From NCBI RefSeq assembly GCF_002307475.1, contig NZ_NTMH01000003.1:124001-188000 (forward strand): a stretch of 64,000 nucleotides of DNA, read 5' to 3'. Each line of letters starts with the position of its first letter. Position 1 is the stretch's first letter. The stretch comes from Pantoea allii (GTDB lineage Bacteria; Pseudomonadota; Gammaproteobacteria; Enterobacterales; Enterobacteriaceae). The notes beneath the pieces were generated by a model. It was given only the letters and a program-made list of their open reading frames with translations. It was not told where the DNA came from and did not search any database. Below, piece by piece: positions 56,169-64,000 of the stretch. The translations under genes and the position numbers were made by a program.

Positions 56169-57509
56169 GTGAGCAGCGTTGAGGCGGTAGATGTTCGCCG
56201 GTTAATCAATCAGGGTAGCCTGAGCGGTGGCCAAATTCGATTGATTGTCCTCTGTTTTATCGTGGTCGCCCTCGATGGCATGGATATCGCCATTATGGGA
56301 TTCATCGCCCCCTCGCTGAAAACGGCCTGGAACGTGACCAATTCGCAGTTGGGCGTGGTGATCAGCGCGGCACTCATCGGCCTGGCGCTGGGCGCAATGG
56401 TTGCCGGGCCGCTGGCTGACCGTTTTGGCCGTCGCTTAATGATTATTTTCAGCGTGCTTTTTTTCGGCCTGTGGACGCTGGCCACCGCGTTTTCCCATTC
56501 CATTGAACAGATGGTACTGTTCCGCTTTTTGACCGGGCTGGGGCTGGGCGCAGCCATGCCGAACGTCAGCACGCTGGTTGCTGAATATGCCCCTGAACGC
56601 CGACGCTCGTTTATTATCACCGTGGTATTCTGCGGCTTCACCTTTGGTGCAGCCAGTGGCGGATTTGCCGCGTCCTGGCTGTTGCCGCGCTACAACTGGC
56701 ATTCCGTCCTGTTATTAGGCGGCATTCTGCCGCTGTTGGTGCTGCCGGTATTAGTAAAGCAGCTTCCTGAATCCGTGCGTTTCCTCATTAGCCGGGGTGC
56801 GCCAGCAGAACGCATCCGAACCATTCTGGAACGTATTATCCCCGGCAGCACCCACTCGCATAGCCAGTTTCACGCCTCTGAAGCGGACGCTGCGCTGCCT
56901 GAAAAGAATGCCATCGCGACGGTGATTTCCCCTCGTTATCGCACCGGCAGCCTGATGCTGTGGGGCGGCTATTTTATGGGGCTGTTTCTGGTCTATTTGA
57001 TAGGCAGCTGGCTGCCTTCTTTGGTGAGCAAGCAGGGGATGACCGTTACCCAGGCCGCGATTATTACTGCGATGTATCAAGCGGGCGGCACGCTGGGTTC
57101 CTTATTTGCCGGATGGTTGATGGACCGGTTCAATGCCAACCTGGCGTTGGCCGTCATCTACTTTTGCGGTGGCATTGCCATTGTGGCGTTAGGGTTCTCA
57201 CCGGCACAGGTCACCATAATGAGTAGCATTGCCTTTTTTAGCGGCTTCTGTTTTAACGGGGCCAACACCGGCATGAATGCCTTATCAGCCAGCTATTATC
57301 CCACTCATGCCCGCGCGACCGGCTGCAGCTGGATGCACGGTGTTGGACGACTTGGTGCCATCCTGAGCGCGTTTGTGGGAGCCGAAATGCTGACGCTGGG
57401 CTGGTCTTTCAACCTGATCTTTTTACTGCTGGCGATTCCGGCCGTGCTCACGACGATAATGCTGGTGATTAAAAACCGTTATGGTTTTAAGCCGATCACA
57501 AATTCATGA
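56169..57509 (+). CDS. MFS transporter, aromatic acid:H+ symporter (AAHS) type
   Basis: A 446-residue twelve-helix major-facilitator protein. Motif A is GPLADRFGRRLMI between helices 2 and 3, and the AAHS-type DGMDIAIMGFIAPSL is in helix 1 (Asp residues characteristic of PcaK). The start is GTG 56169 with AAGGAGAGG seven bases upstream; ATG 56139 ten codons earlier has no ribosome-binding site. It probably imports an aromatic or other carboxylic acid. Its gene is followed after 67 bases by the 2-oxoadipate dioxygenase gene on the same strand, so the substrate may be related to that enzyme. Confidence 0.88.
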   Translation: MSSVEAVDVRRLINQGSLSGGQIRLIVLCFIVVALDGMDIAIMGFIAPSLKTAWNVTNSQLGVVISAALIGLALGAMVAGPLADRFGRRLMIIFSVLFFGLWTLATAFSHSIEQMVLFRFLTGLGLGAAMPNVSTLVAEYAPERRRSFIITVVFCGFTFGAASGGFAASWLLPRYNWHSVLLLGGILPLLVLPVLVKQLPESVRFLISRGAPAERIRTILERIIPGSTHSHSQFHASEADAALPEKNAIATVISPRYRTGSLMLWGGYFMGLFLVYLIGSWLPSLVSKQGMTVTQAAIITAMYQAGGTLGSLFAGWLMDRFNANLALAVIYFCGGIAIVALGFSPAQVTIMSSIAFFSGFCFNGANTGMNALSASYYPTHARATGCSWMHGVGRLGAILSAFVGAEMLTLGWSFNLIFLLLAIPAVLTTIMLVIKNRYGFKPITNS

Positions 57510-57576
57510 TATTTTCCGCTGGCGACAACGCGTTGGATTACAGTAGCTGCAACGCTCACGCTGTCAGGTGGTTATT

Positions 57577-58917
57577 ATGGATAACTTTTTAAGTGCGGAT
57601 GCCATCCGTACCGGCTTTTCAAGGGCAATGTCGGACATGTATCAGCAAGAGGTGCCGCTCTACGGCACGCTGATGCAGTTAGTCAAAGAGGTTAATCAGG
57701 ATACGCTGGCGGCAGATAGTGCATTGCAGCAACGCTTAACCCAGGCTGATGAGATGAGCCGTTTAAACCTGGAACGTCACGGCGCGATTCGCGTCGGCAG
57801 TGCTGAAGAGCTGGCCATGTTGCGCCAGATGTTCGCTGTGATGGGCATGCTCCCGGTAGGCTATTACGACCTTTCTCAGGCGGGCGTGCCGGTTCACTCA
57901 ACCGCTTTTCGTCCCATTGATGACGAGGCACTGCGGCGCAATCCCTTCCGTATCTTCACCTCATTACTGCGACTGGAACTCATCGAGGATCAGGCGCTGC
58001 GCGACGAAGCCACAACTATTCTGGCTTCGCGGGATATTTTCACCGCAGGCTGCCGCGCGTTGATTAAACAGCATCAGCAGCAGGGCGGACTGACCGAGGC
58101 GCAGGCGCAGCAGTTTATCGACGAGGCGTTAGAAACCTTTCGCTGGCACTCACACAGCCTCGTTGAGAGTAAAACCTATCAGGCGCTCAATCAGCAACAC
58201 CGGTTGATTGCCGACGTGGTGTGTTTCCCTGCCTGTCATATCAACCATCTTACGCCACGCACGCTGGACATTGACCGCGTCCAGGCGTTAATGCCGACAC
58301 GCGGTATCGATCCCAAAGCGGTTATTGAAGGCCCACCACGGCGCAGCGTCCCCATTTTACTGCGTCAGACCAGTTTTAAAGCGCTGGAAGAACCTGTGGT
58401 TTTCAAAGATGGCTATCAGGGCACCCACACTGCGCGTTTTGGTGAGATTGAACAGCGCGGTGCCGCCTTAACGCCGCAAGGGCGCGCGCTTTACGATCGG
58501 CTGCTGAATGAGGCCGGTAGCGGGGCTGACAATCAACAGCATCAGCAGCAGTTGACCGCCGTATTTCAGGCTTTCCCGGATAACGAAACGCAACTGCGCC
58601 AGGCGGGACTCGCCTGGTTTCATTATCGCCTCAGTGACAAGGGGCAGGCGGAACCGCCTCGGCACGGTGAATCACTGGATAGCCTGATCGACCAGGGCCG
58701 GGTGCTGGCCGATCCCATTATTTATGAGGATTTTCTGCCGGTGAGTGCGGCAGGTATTTTTCAGTCTAACCTTGGGGATAAAACGCAGGCGCGTTCTGCG
58801 GGTCAGGCAAGCCGCAGCAGCTTTGAAACCGCACTGGGTTGTGCCGTACTGGACGAAATGGCGCTGTACGCCGCACGACAACAAGCCTCACTACAGCTGT
58901 GTGGTATACAGGCATAA
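57577..58917 (+). CDS. ydcJ: 2-oxoadipate dioxygenase/decarboxylase (HglS, YdcJ family)
   Basis: A 446-residue protein of the DUF1338 family (E. coli YdcJ 447). Characterised members (HglS) are Fe(II) enzymes that turn 2-oxoadipate into D-2-hydroxyglutarate in lysine catabolism. The metal-binding region is visible as ERHGAIR, CHINHLTPRTLD and FGEIEQRG; the substrate-binding Arg is not assigned. The start is ATG 57577 with AGGTGG upstream, rather than GTG 57568. No other lysine-catabolism gene is in the window, so pathway context rests on the adjacent transporter and regulator. Confidence 0.9.
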   Translation: MDNFLSADAIRTGFSRAMSDMYQQEVPLYGTLMQLVKEVNQDTLAADSALQQRLTQADEMSRLNLERHGAIRVGSAEELAMLRQMFAVMGMLPVGYYDLSQAGVPVHSTAFRPIDDEALRRNPFRIFTSLLRLELIEDQALRDEATTILASRDIFTAGCRALIKQHQQQGGLTEAQAQQFIDEALETFRWHSHSLVESKTYQALNQQHRLIADVVCFPACHINHLTPRTLDIDRVQALMPTRGIDPKAVIEGPPRRSVPILLRQTSFKALEEPVVFKDGYQGTHTARFGEIEQRGAALTPQGRALYDRLLNEAGSGADNQQHQQQLTAVFQAFPDNETQLRQAGLAWFHYRLSDKGQAEPPRHGESLDSLIDQGRVLADPIIYEDFLPVSAAGIFQSNLGDKTQARSAGQASRSSFETALGCAVLDEMALYAARQQASLQLCGIQA

Positions 58918-58921
58918 CAAT

Positions 58922-58946
58922 ATCGGGGCGGCTATCGCCCCGATTT
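58922..58946. terminator. Terminator between ydcJ and doxX-type gene
   Basis: ATCGGGGCG (58922-58930) pairs with CGCCCCGAT (58936-58944), then TTT. It lies between the convergent genes. Confidence 0.7.
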
Positions 58947-58952
58947 ACTCAG

Positions 58953-59387
58953 CTACTGCAACCGGGAATCGCGTATCAGCGTATATTTCCCCGGGCCCAG
59001 CAACATAATGATAAAGGCTCCCAGCAGGAATAGCGCTTCGGTTTCCAGCGCCCAGGCTCCCACGTCCGTGCGGTGCCAGACCGCCCCGGTTTTTACCAGC
59101 AGCGTCGCCACCACCATATTTACCGCAATAATAAACGCCGCAGGCCGCGTCATGAATCCCACAATCAGCATGAGCGGAGCAACTATTTCACCCAGCCATG
59201 CGCCCCAGGCAAGAAAGCCCGGCAGGCCGTGCTGTCGCAGCAGGTGAGCAATCCAGCCCACGCCGTGTACCAGCTTGAACTCACCGTGAAACAGCAGTAA
59301 TCCACCTAACGTCAAACGTAACAACAGCTTGCCAAAATCAGGATGATCGGTCATTCGAACAAAAAGTTGATTGATACCACTGAACAT
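58953..59387 (-). CDS. DoxX-family membrane protein
   Basis: A 144-residue inner-membrane protein with four helices, at about 19-38, 52-70, 78-98 and 108-130. The DoxX family features are LLLRLTLGGLLLFHGEFKLVHG and the helix GEIVAPLMLIVGFMTRPAA. E. coli YphA and YqjF are similar in length. The molecular role of most DoxX proteins is unknown; some act in redox-stress or quinone-linked complexes. It stands alone, divergent from the esterase gene. Confidence 0.9.
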   Translation of the reverse strand: MFSGINQLFVRMTDHPDFGKLLLRLTLGGLLLFHGEFKLVHGVGWIAHLLRQHGLPGFLAWGAWLGEIVAPLMLIVGFMTRPAAFIIAVNMVVATLLVKTGAVWHRTDVGAWALETEALFLLGAFIIMLLGPGKYTLIRDSRLQ

Positions 59388-59559
59388 TTTCCGTTCCTCT
59401 AACGGGTTAAACGATACGCTGTACTAAACACACGTTCGCGGGTAGCGGTCAACGACGGCGTGCGTAACCGGTGCGTTTTAGGCGTATTTACCGTTCCCCT
59501 TTCTGGACAACGGCAAATTGCCTGAAATAATGACAGCGGACGCAGACAAGGAACAACGC

Positions 59560-61080
59560 ATGAAAAATGAAAAGAGCCTGAAGATCACCCTCGCTGACGG
59601 AGAGCTGCAGGGCGGCATTGATGAGGGCATCTTCGTGTTTAAAGGCATTCCCTACGCTGCACCGCCAGTGGGGGAACAACGCTGGCGTGCGCCCCAGCCG
59701 GTGCTACCCTGGCAGGGCGTACGACGCGCGCTGCACTTTTCTGCCGCGAGCTGGCAGAACCGCGACTATTGTCTTGCCATGGGCGGGGGCGATCCCGGTG
59801 ATTTCAGCGAGGACTGTCTTTACCTGAATGTCTGGACGCCAGAGCTGCGACCAGAAAAACCCTTGCCGGTGATGGTGTGGCTGCACGGTGGCGGTTTCAC
59901 GATCGGTTCGGGTGGTCTGGCACCCTATAATGGCAAACCGCTGGCCTCACGCGGGGCGGTGATCGTCACGATTAACTACCGACTGGGCCATCTGGGCTTT
60001 TTTGCGCATCCGGCGATGGAAAAGGAGCAGGCGGCGAGCGGCACACTTCATAATTTTGCCCTGCTGGATCAGATCGCGGCATTAAAATGGGTACAGCAGC
60101 ACATTCACGCCTTTGGCGGCGATGCCAGTAACGTTACGCTATTCGGTGAATCCTCGGGCGCACGTAGCGTGTTATCACTCTGCTGCTCACCGCTGGCGGC
60201 TGGTCTTTTCCACAAAGGGATAGTGCAAAGTGCCTACAGCCTGCCTGACGTTCCCCGCGCTGCGGCGCTTAAGAAAGGGGTGAAGGTCGCCACCGGTTTG
60301 GGTTTACCCGCTGATGCCAGCATGGAACAGCTCCGCGCGCTGCCTGCCGATGCCTTTTGGGCCCTGGACAGCCGCTATGGACTCGGCCCGGTTGCTATCG
60401 CGGGCGATGCGGTTCTGCCTGCCCCTGTGCTGGAGACCTTTATGGCCGGACGCCAGCATCCCCTGCCGCTGATGGCAGGGAGCAACAGCGACGAGGCCAG
60501 TGTGCTGGAGTATTTCGGCGTCGATGCCGCCACCGTGGTAGATCGGATTCGCCGCCAAAACCGGTTGAGCTATCGTGTGCTGAAGTGGATTTACCGTGTT
60601 GAGCAGGATGCGCTGCTCGGGCGTGCCGCAGCACGCGATATGACCTTTACGCTTCTTCCCTGGCTGGTGATGCGGGCACAGCAAAAAGTCGCTATGCCGG
60701 GCTGGCGTTACTGGTTTGATTACGTCTCTGAAAATGCCCGGGATCTCTATCCGCACGGCACCTGGCACGGTAATGAAATTCCCTACGTGATGAATACCCT
60801 TGAGAACATGCCCGTAATCAGTGAAGACCGCTGCTTCACGGCTGCAGACCGCGCCTTTGCGCAGCAGGTTAGCGACTACTGGTTCCGCTTCGCCCGCGAC
60901 GTTAACAGTAAGACGACGCAGCTTGAAGGAGAACGCTCATGGCCCATCTGGCGTGCAGACAGTGACATGACAATGTCACTTGGTGGCGAGGGTAAGGCGT
61001 CATTCAGGCTGCTGCGGGGCTTTATGCGTCGCCGCCTGTCTCTGTTTCGCCTGATGATGGCGCGAATGGTGCGGCTGTAG
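59560..61080 (+). CDS. Type B carboxylesterase
   Basis: A 506-residue alpha/beta-hydrolase of the carboxylesterase/cholinesterase family. The oxyanion-hole loop HGGGFTIGSGG, the nucleophile elbow GESSGARS and the GIPYAAPPVGEQRW N-terminal signature are clear. The acid and His partners follow in SNSDEASVLEYFG and in HGTWHGNEIPYVM. There is no signal peptide, so the enzyme is cytosolic. The start is ATG 59560 with AAGGAA upstream; an in-frame TTG at 59518 is less likely. Substrates are carboxylic esters of unknown kind. It is probably monocistronic. Confidence 0.92.
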   Translation: MKNEKSLKITLADGELQGGIDEGIFVFKGIPYAAPPVGEQRWRAPQPVLPWQGVRRALHFSAASWQNRDYCLAMGGGDPGDFSEDCLYLNVWTPELRPEKPLPVMVWLHGGGFTIGSGGLAPYNGKPLASRGAVIVTINYRLGHLGFFAHPAMEKEQAASGTLHNFALLDQIAALKWVQQHIHAFGGDASNVTLFGESSGARSVLSLCCSPLAAGLFHKGIVQSAYSLPDVPRAAALKKGVKVATGLGLPADASMEQLRALPADAFWALDSRYGLGPVAIAGDAVLPAPVLETFMAGRQHPLPLMAGSNSDEASVLEYFGVDAATVVDRIRRQNRLSYRVLKWIYRVEQDALLGRAAARDMTFTLLPWLVMRAQQKVAMPGWRYWFDYVSENARDLYPHGTWHGNEIPYVMNTLENMPVISEDRCFTAADRAFAQQVSDYWFRFARDVNSKTTQLEGERSWPIWRADSDMTMSLGGEGKASFRLLRGFMRRRLSLFRLMMARMVRL

Positions 61081-61214
61081 GGCCAGATTCGTCAGTACCG
61101 GATGCACTTGCGCCCACCGCCGGGCCTGATTTTCACAGCACGCTATGATTTCTTGCCACGCAGCCGTGACCGCATAAAAAAGTATAACAATACCGTTACA
61201 TTTTCGGCTTTTCT

Positions 61215-61222
61215 GCCGATAT
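61215..61222 (+). promoter_or_regulatory. FliA (sigma-28) -10-like element before the chemoreceptor gene
   Basis: GCCGATAT matches seven of eight bases of the FliA -10 consensus GCCGATAA and lies 47 bases before the start codon. A good TAAA -35 at 15-base spacing is not present, so it is only a suggestion, though chemoreceptor genes usually use sigma-28. Confidence 0.4.
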
Positions 61223-61268
61223 ATCCCATACGCCCGGTTTTACGGGTTAACGTTTAAGGGATTTCAGT

Positions 61269-62939
61269 ATGGGTATGCTTAAAAATTTCACTATTCGCGC
61301 GGTAATGCTGACGATACTCGGGCTGTTTTGCCTGCTGTGGAGCGGTATCGGTCTGTTCACCATTCATTCACTTACGTCATTAAGTGACGGCAATGATGTC
61401 GACCGCCATATCGTTGAGCAGATGACCGCGTTGAGTAAAGGTAACGATCAGTATTTTCGTATGATCACGCGTTTGTCGCGCGTAATGGAGAAAAAAACGG
61501 CCGGTGTGGCGCAAAACGATGAGGCTTTTGCACCCGTACAACAGGCATTAGACAGCATGTCTCAGCAGTTAACCCTGTTTAAACAGCTTTCTCCTGGCCC
61601 GATGGACCCTGCCGTTGCCAATGACGTGATTGATAAATGGCAAAAATTGCTCGACCAGGGCGTTACTGTTCAGCTTCAGCGTGCCCGTCAGGATTCGCTG
61701 GATGTTTATCGCCAACAGGCGAATGACGTCACGCCCGCCCTGAGCCGTGCCTTCGGTGCCAGCACTGAAAACTTCAATAAAGTGGCCAGCGTAAAACTGG
61801 GGCAAACGCGCGTCGAAGTCGATCGTCTGACCGCGATGACGAAAACAATGATTTCAGTCACGGTGGTGATTGGCTTGCTGATTCTGCTGTTTACCGACCG
61901 TTATCTGGTCAAAATGCTGGTCAAGCCGCTGGAAAAAATCCGCGAACATTTTTCAGTGATTGCCAAAGGCGACCTGAGCAAACCCGTCGAGGATATGGGC
62001 CGTAACTGCGTCGGTAAACTGGTGCCGCTGTTGAGCGCCATGCAGGACAGTCTGCGCGAAGCCGTCAGTGCTATTCGCAGCGGTACGGAAAATATTTCAC
62101 GCGGTGCCGCCGAGATTTCGATTGGTAATAACGATCTGTCATCCCGCACCGAAGAGCAGGCCGCCGCGCTGGAGCAAACCGCAGCCAGTATGGAACAACT
62201 GACGGCGACCGTGAAATTTAATGCGGAAAATGCGCGCCAGGCCAGCACGCTGACCGAAGCGGCAACGGTAACGGCGAAACAGGGCGGCAGCCTGGTGGGT
62301 GAAGTGGTGACCACCATGAACGGCATCTCTGACAGTTCGAAGAAAATTGCAGAGATCACCAACGTCATCAACAGCATTGCTTTCCAGACCAATATTCTGG
62401 CGCTCAACGCCGCAGTGGAAGCTGCCCGTGCCGGCGAACAGGGCCGTGGCTTTGCGGTAGTAGCCAGTGAAGTCAGAAACCTGGCGCAACGCAGCGCCGG
62501 TGCAGCGAAAGAGATCGCCAGCCTGATTGCCGATTCGGTTGAGCGCGTGGAAAAGGGCGCCCAATTGGTCAGCACCACCGGCGGCACCATGAGCGGTATC
62601 CTGAAGTCGGTTCAGGATGTAGATGCGATCATGAAGCAAATCGCCGAGGCCTCAGAAGAACAAAGCAAAGGCATTTCGCAGGTCGGCACGGCGGTGACCG
62701 AAATGGACAGCGTGACGCAGCAAAACGCCGCGCTGGTCGAAGAAGTGTCTGCCGCTGCCAGTGCGCTGGCCCTGCAAACGGAAGCCCTGCAGGCCTCGGT
62801 GGCGCAGTTCCGTTTGTCCAGTGATGCGCCAGCGGCACTCGTGACCAGCCGAAAACCGCCATCAACACCGGCCAGCCCATCGGCACCTCTTCAGCCGAAA
62901 ACCGCCACCGCGGATAACGGCGACTGGGTAACCTTCTAA
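61269..62939 (+). CDS. Methyl-accepting chemotaxis protein (Tar-like receptor)
   Basis: A 556-residue transmembrane chemoreceptor. Helix 1 is at about 10-31; a periplasmic four-helix ligand-binding domain runs 35-190; helix 2 is about 193-210; HAMP is about 213-265; the cytoplasmic signalling domain carries the hairpin tip ([29 protein letters not shown]). The last five residues DWVTF resemble the CheR/CheB-tethering NWETF of Tar/Tsr, so it should be methylated with high efficiency. The ligand cannot be deduced. The gene lies alone, outside a flagellar cluster, with a terminator 12 bases past the stop. Confidence 0.93.
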   Translation: MGMLKNFTIRAVMLTILGLFCLLWSGIGLFTIHSLTSLSDGNDVDRHIVEQMTALSKGNDQYFRMITRLSRVMEKKTAGVAQNDEAFAPVQQALDSMSQQLTLFKQLSPGPMDPAVANDVIDKWQKLLDQGVTVQLQRARQDSLDVYRQQANDVTPALSRAFGASTENFNKVASVKLGQTRVEVDRLTAMTKTMISVTVVIGLLILLFTDRYLVKMLVKPLEKIREHFSVIAKGDLSKPVEDMGRNCVGKLVPLLSAMQDSLREAVSAIRSGTENISRGAAEISIGNNDLSSRTEEQAAALEQTAASMEQLTATVKFNAENARQASTLTEAATVTAKQGGSLVGEVVTTMNGISDSSKKIAEITNVINSIAFQTNILALNAAVEAARAGEQGRGFAVVASEVRNLAQRSAGAAKEIASLIADSVERVEKGAQLVSTTGGTMSGILKSVQDVDAIMKQIAEASEEQSKGISQVGTAVTEMDSVTQQNAALVEEVSAAASALALQTEALQASVAQFRLSSDAPAALVTSRKPPSTPASPSAPLQPKTATADNGDWVTF

Positions 62940-62951
62940 GCGAAACCTGTG

Positions 62952-62980
62952 CACCGCCTTCATCGCGAAGGCGGTGTTTT
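62952..62980 (+). terminator. Terminator of the chemoreceptor gene
   Basis: CACCGCCTTC (62952-62961) pairs with GAAGGCGGTG (62967-62976), followed by TTTT. Confidence 0.88.
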
Positions 62981-63000
62981 ACAACGGCCTTCCTGATGAA

Positions 63001-64000
63001 CTATTCCGCTGCCAGATAGCACAGCTTCTCTGCCACCTGATAGGACTTCACAAACGAGGTGACGGGCAGAAACTCGAAGCGTGAATGAAAGTTATGCGCG
63101 CCCGTAAAGAAGTTCGGTGTTAATAATCCTTTGGCAGAAAGCGCTGCACCATCGGTACCGCCACGCATAGGGATCACTTTGGGCGCAATATCCAGTTCGC
63201 GCAGGGCAGCAAAAATCAGATCAACGGCCCGACGATCGTCACCAATAGCGTTGCTAATGTTGCTGTAAATATCGCGAACGGTCATCTCTACCTTGCCCGT
63301 GGGATAGCGTGCGGCGATAAGCTCGACAACCTGTTGAAGCTGCTGTTTTCGTGCCGCAAAACTTGTCAGATCGAAATCGCGAATCGATGCGTTAAGCGTT
63401 GCAACACTGGCGTTGGCCTGCATTTCGTTAAACCAGATATAGCCTTCACGGCCCTCTGTATGTTCCGGCGTCGCCTGTCTGTCGAAGTGGCTGATAAAAT
63501 CGTGGGCCATCAGCAAGGGGTTAACCAGCACGCCTTTCCCCGACATCGGATGCGCCGGTACGCCGGTAAAGCGGATTTCCGCTGCGGCCGCGTTGAAGTT
63601 CTCATACACCACTTCTCCCAGTTCACAGCAGTCAATCGTCCAGGCAAAATCCACGTTAAAGCGGGCTTCAAGATCCAGCGCTTTAGCCCCGCGCAGGCCG
63701 ATCTCCTCGTCCGGGACGAACGCCACCACCACATCGCCATGTTTGCCCTGTAAATTCTCCATCAGCGTCATGACGACGCTCACCGCCGCTTTATTATCCG
63801 CCCCTAATACGCTGGTGCCGTCGCTGAAAATGATCGGCTGACCGGTGTAGGGCGCGATCTCCGGATGCGCATCCCGACGCAGCCAGATGTCCTGTTGCGG
63901 GTTCAGGCAGAGATCTTCTCCTTGCCAGGTCAGGATCTGTGGATGAATGTCAGGGGACAGCCCGACGTCAACCGTATCGATGTGCGTAATAAACCCAATG
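63001..64000 (-). CDS. pepT: PepT-type tripeptide aminopeptidase (cut by window edge)
   Basis: The C-terminal 332 codons of an M20-family peptidase are visible; the first 70 or so lie outside the window. Zinc ligands appear in the order HIDT, GADNKAA and the catalytic FVPDEEIG, then TIDC and the late ITGAHNFHSRFEF. The final MRGGTDGAALSAKG segment is typical of peptidase T, a cytosolic enzyme that takes the N-terminal residue from tripeptides. E. coli PepT is 408 residues. A related M20 peptidase is possible. Confidence 0.88.
   Translation of the reverse strand, partial: IGFITHIDTVDVGLSPDIHPQILTWQGEDLCLNPQQDIWLRRDAHPEIAPYTGQPIIFSDGTSVLGADNKAAVSVVMTLMENLQGKHGDVVVAFVPDEEIGLRGAKALDLEARFNVDFAWTIDCCELGEVVYENFNAAAAEIRFTGVPAHPMSGKGVLVNPLLMAHDFISHFDRQATPEHTEGREGYIWFNEMQANASVATLNASIRDFDLTSFAARKQQLQQVVELIAARYPTGKVEMTVRDIYSNISNAIGDDRRAVDLIFAALRELDIAPKVIPMRGGTDGAALSAKGLLTPNFFTGAHNFHSRFEFLPVTSFVKSYQVAEKLCYLAAE

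Overview
The window is chromosomal DNA of an enterobacterium (order Enterobacterales). Almost every backbone gene is closely similar to an Escherichia coli K-12 gene, and the order largely follows the E. coli 29-36 minute region in rearranged blocks: yciW-fabI-sapFDCBA, pspFABCD-ycjXF-tyrR-tpx-ycjG-mpaA-mppA, zntB-fnrS-ttcA, ldhA, ydbH-ynbE-ydbL, azoR-hrpA, ydgD-ydgU-asr, rstAB, ydgI-ydgH-pntAB and uspE-fnr-smrA. Several E. coli neighbours are missing (rnb, ycjD, pspE, dbpA, folM). Other genes sit in unusual company. This fits a genus such as Pantoea, Erwinia or a relative better than Escherichia itself. The genus is an inference from gene order, not from a search.

Layout. 1-5 kb: a truncated YdeP-type molybdopterin oxidoreductase, a glucose/maltose-type PTS EIIBC, a tiny membrane protein and a LysR regulator convergent with yciW. 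5-11.3 kb: fabI and the sap peptide ABC transporter operon. 11.3-17 kb: a RyhB small RNA with a Fur-type promoter, then the phage-shock block with a sigma-54 promoter. 17-24.3 kb: tyrR, then peroxidase and murein-peptide recycling genes (tpx, ycjG, mpaA, mppA), then zntB and the FnrS small RNA with its FNR box. 24.4-30 kb: ttcA followed by a degraded island. The island opens with the C-terminal remnant of a tyrosine integrase in the same place as Rac in E. coli, and carries AT-rich orphan genes, an internally deleted umuC, small membrane proteins and an orphan glycosyltransferase. 30-46 kb: MgtC-like protein, ldhA, the YdbH envelope-lipid operon, azoR, hrpA, ydgD/ydgU/asr, an M32 carboxypeptidase and rstBA. 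46-54 kb: ydgI broken by an amber codon, ydgH, pntAB, uspE and fnr. 54-64 kb: smrA, a LysR / aromatic-acid-type MFS / 2-oxoadipate dioxygenase cluster, DoxX, a carboxylesterase, a chemoreceptor and a partial pepT.

Functional links. Murein tripeptide uptake (mppA), amidase (mpaA) and L-Ala-D/L-Glu epimerase (ycjG) form a recycling set. RstAB lies 2 kb from asr, which has a RstA-box-like site upstream. fnr has a self-like FNR site, and FNR also appears to drive fnrS in this window. The least explained part is the ttcA island. Its integrase-proximal two-gene membrane cassette (26099-26982) is the best candidate for an undescribed system, but no function can be shown from sequence alone.
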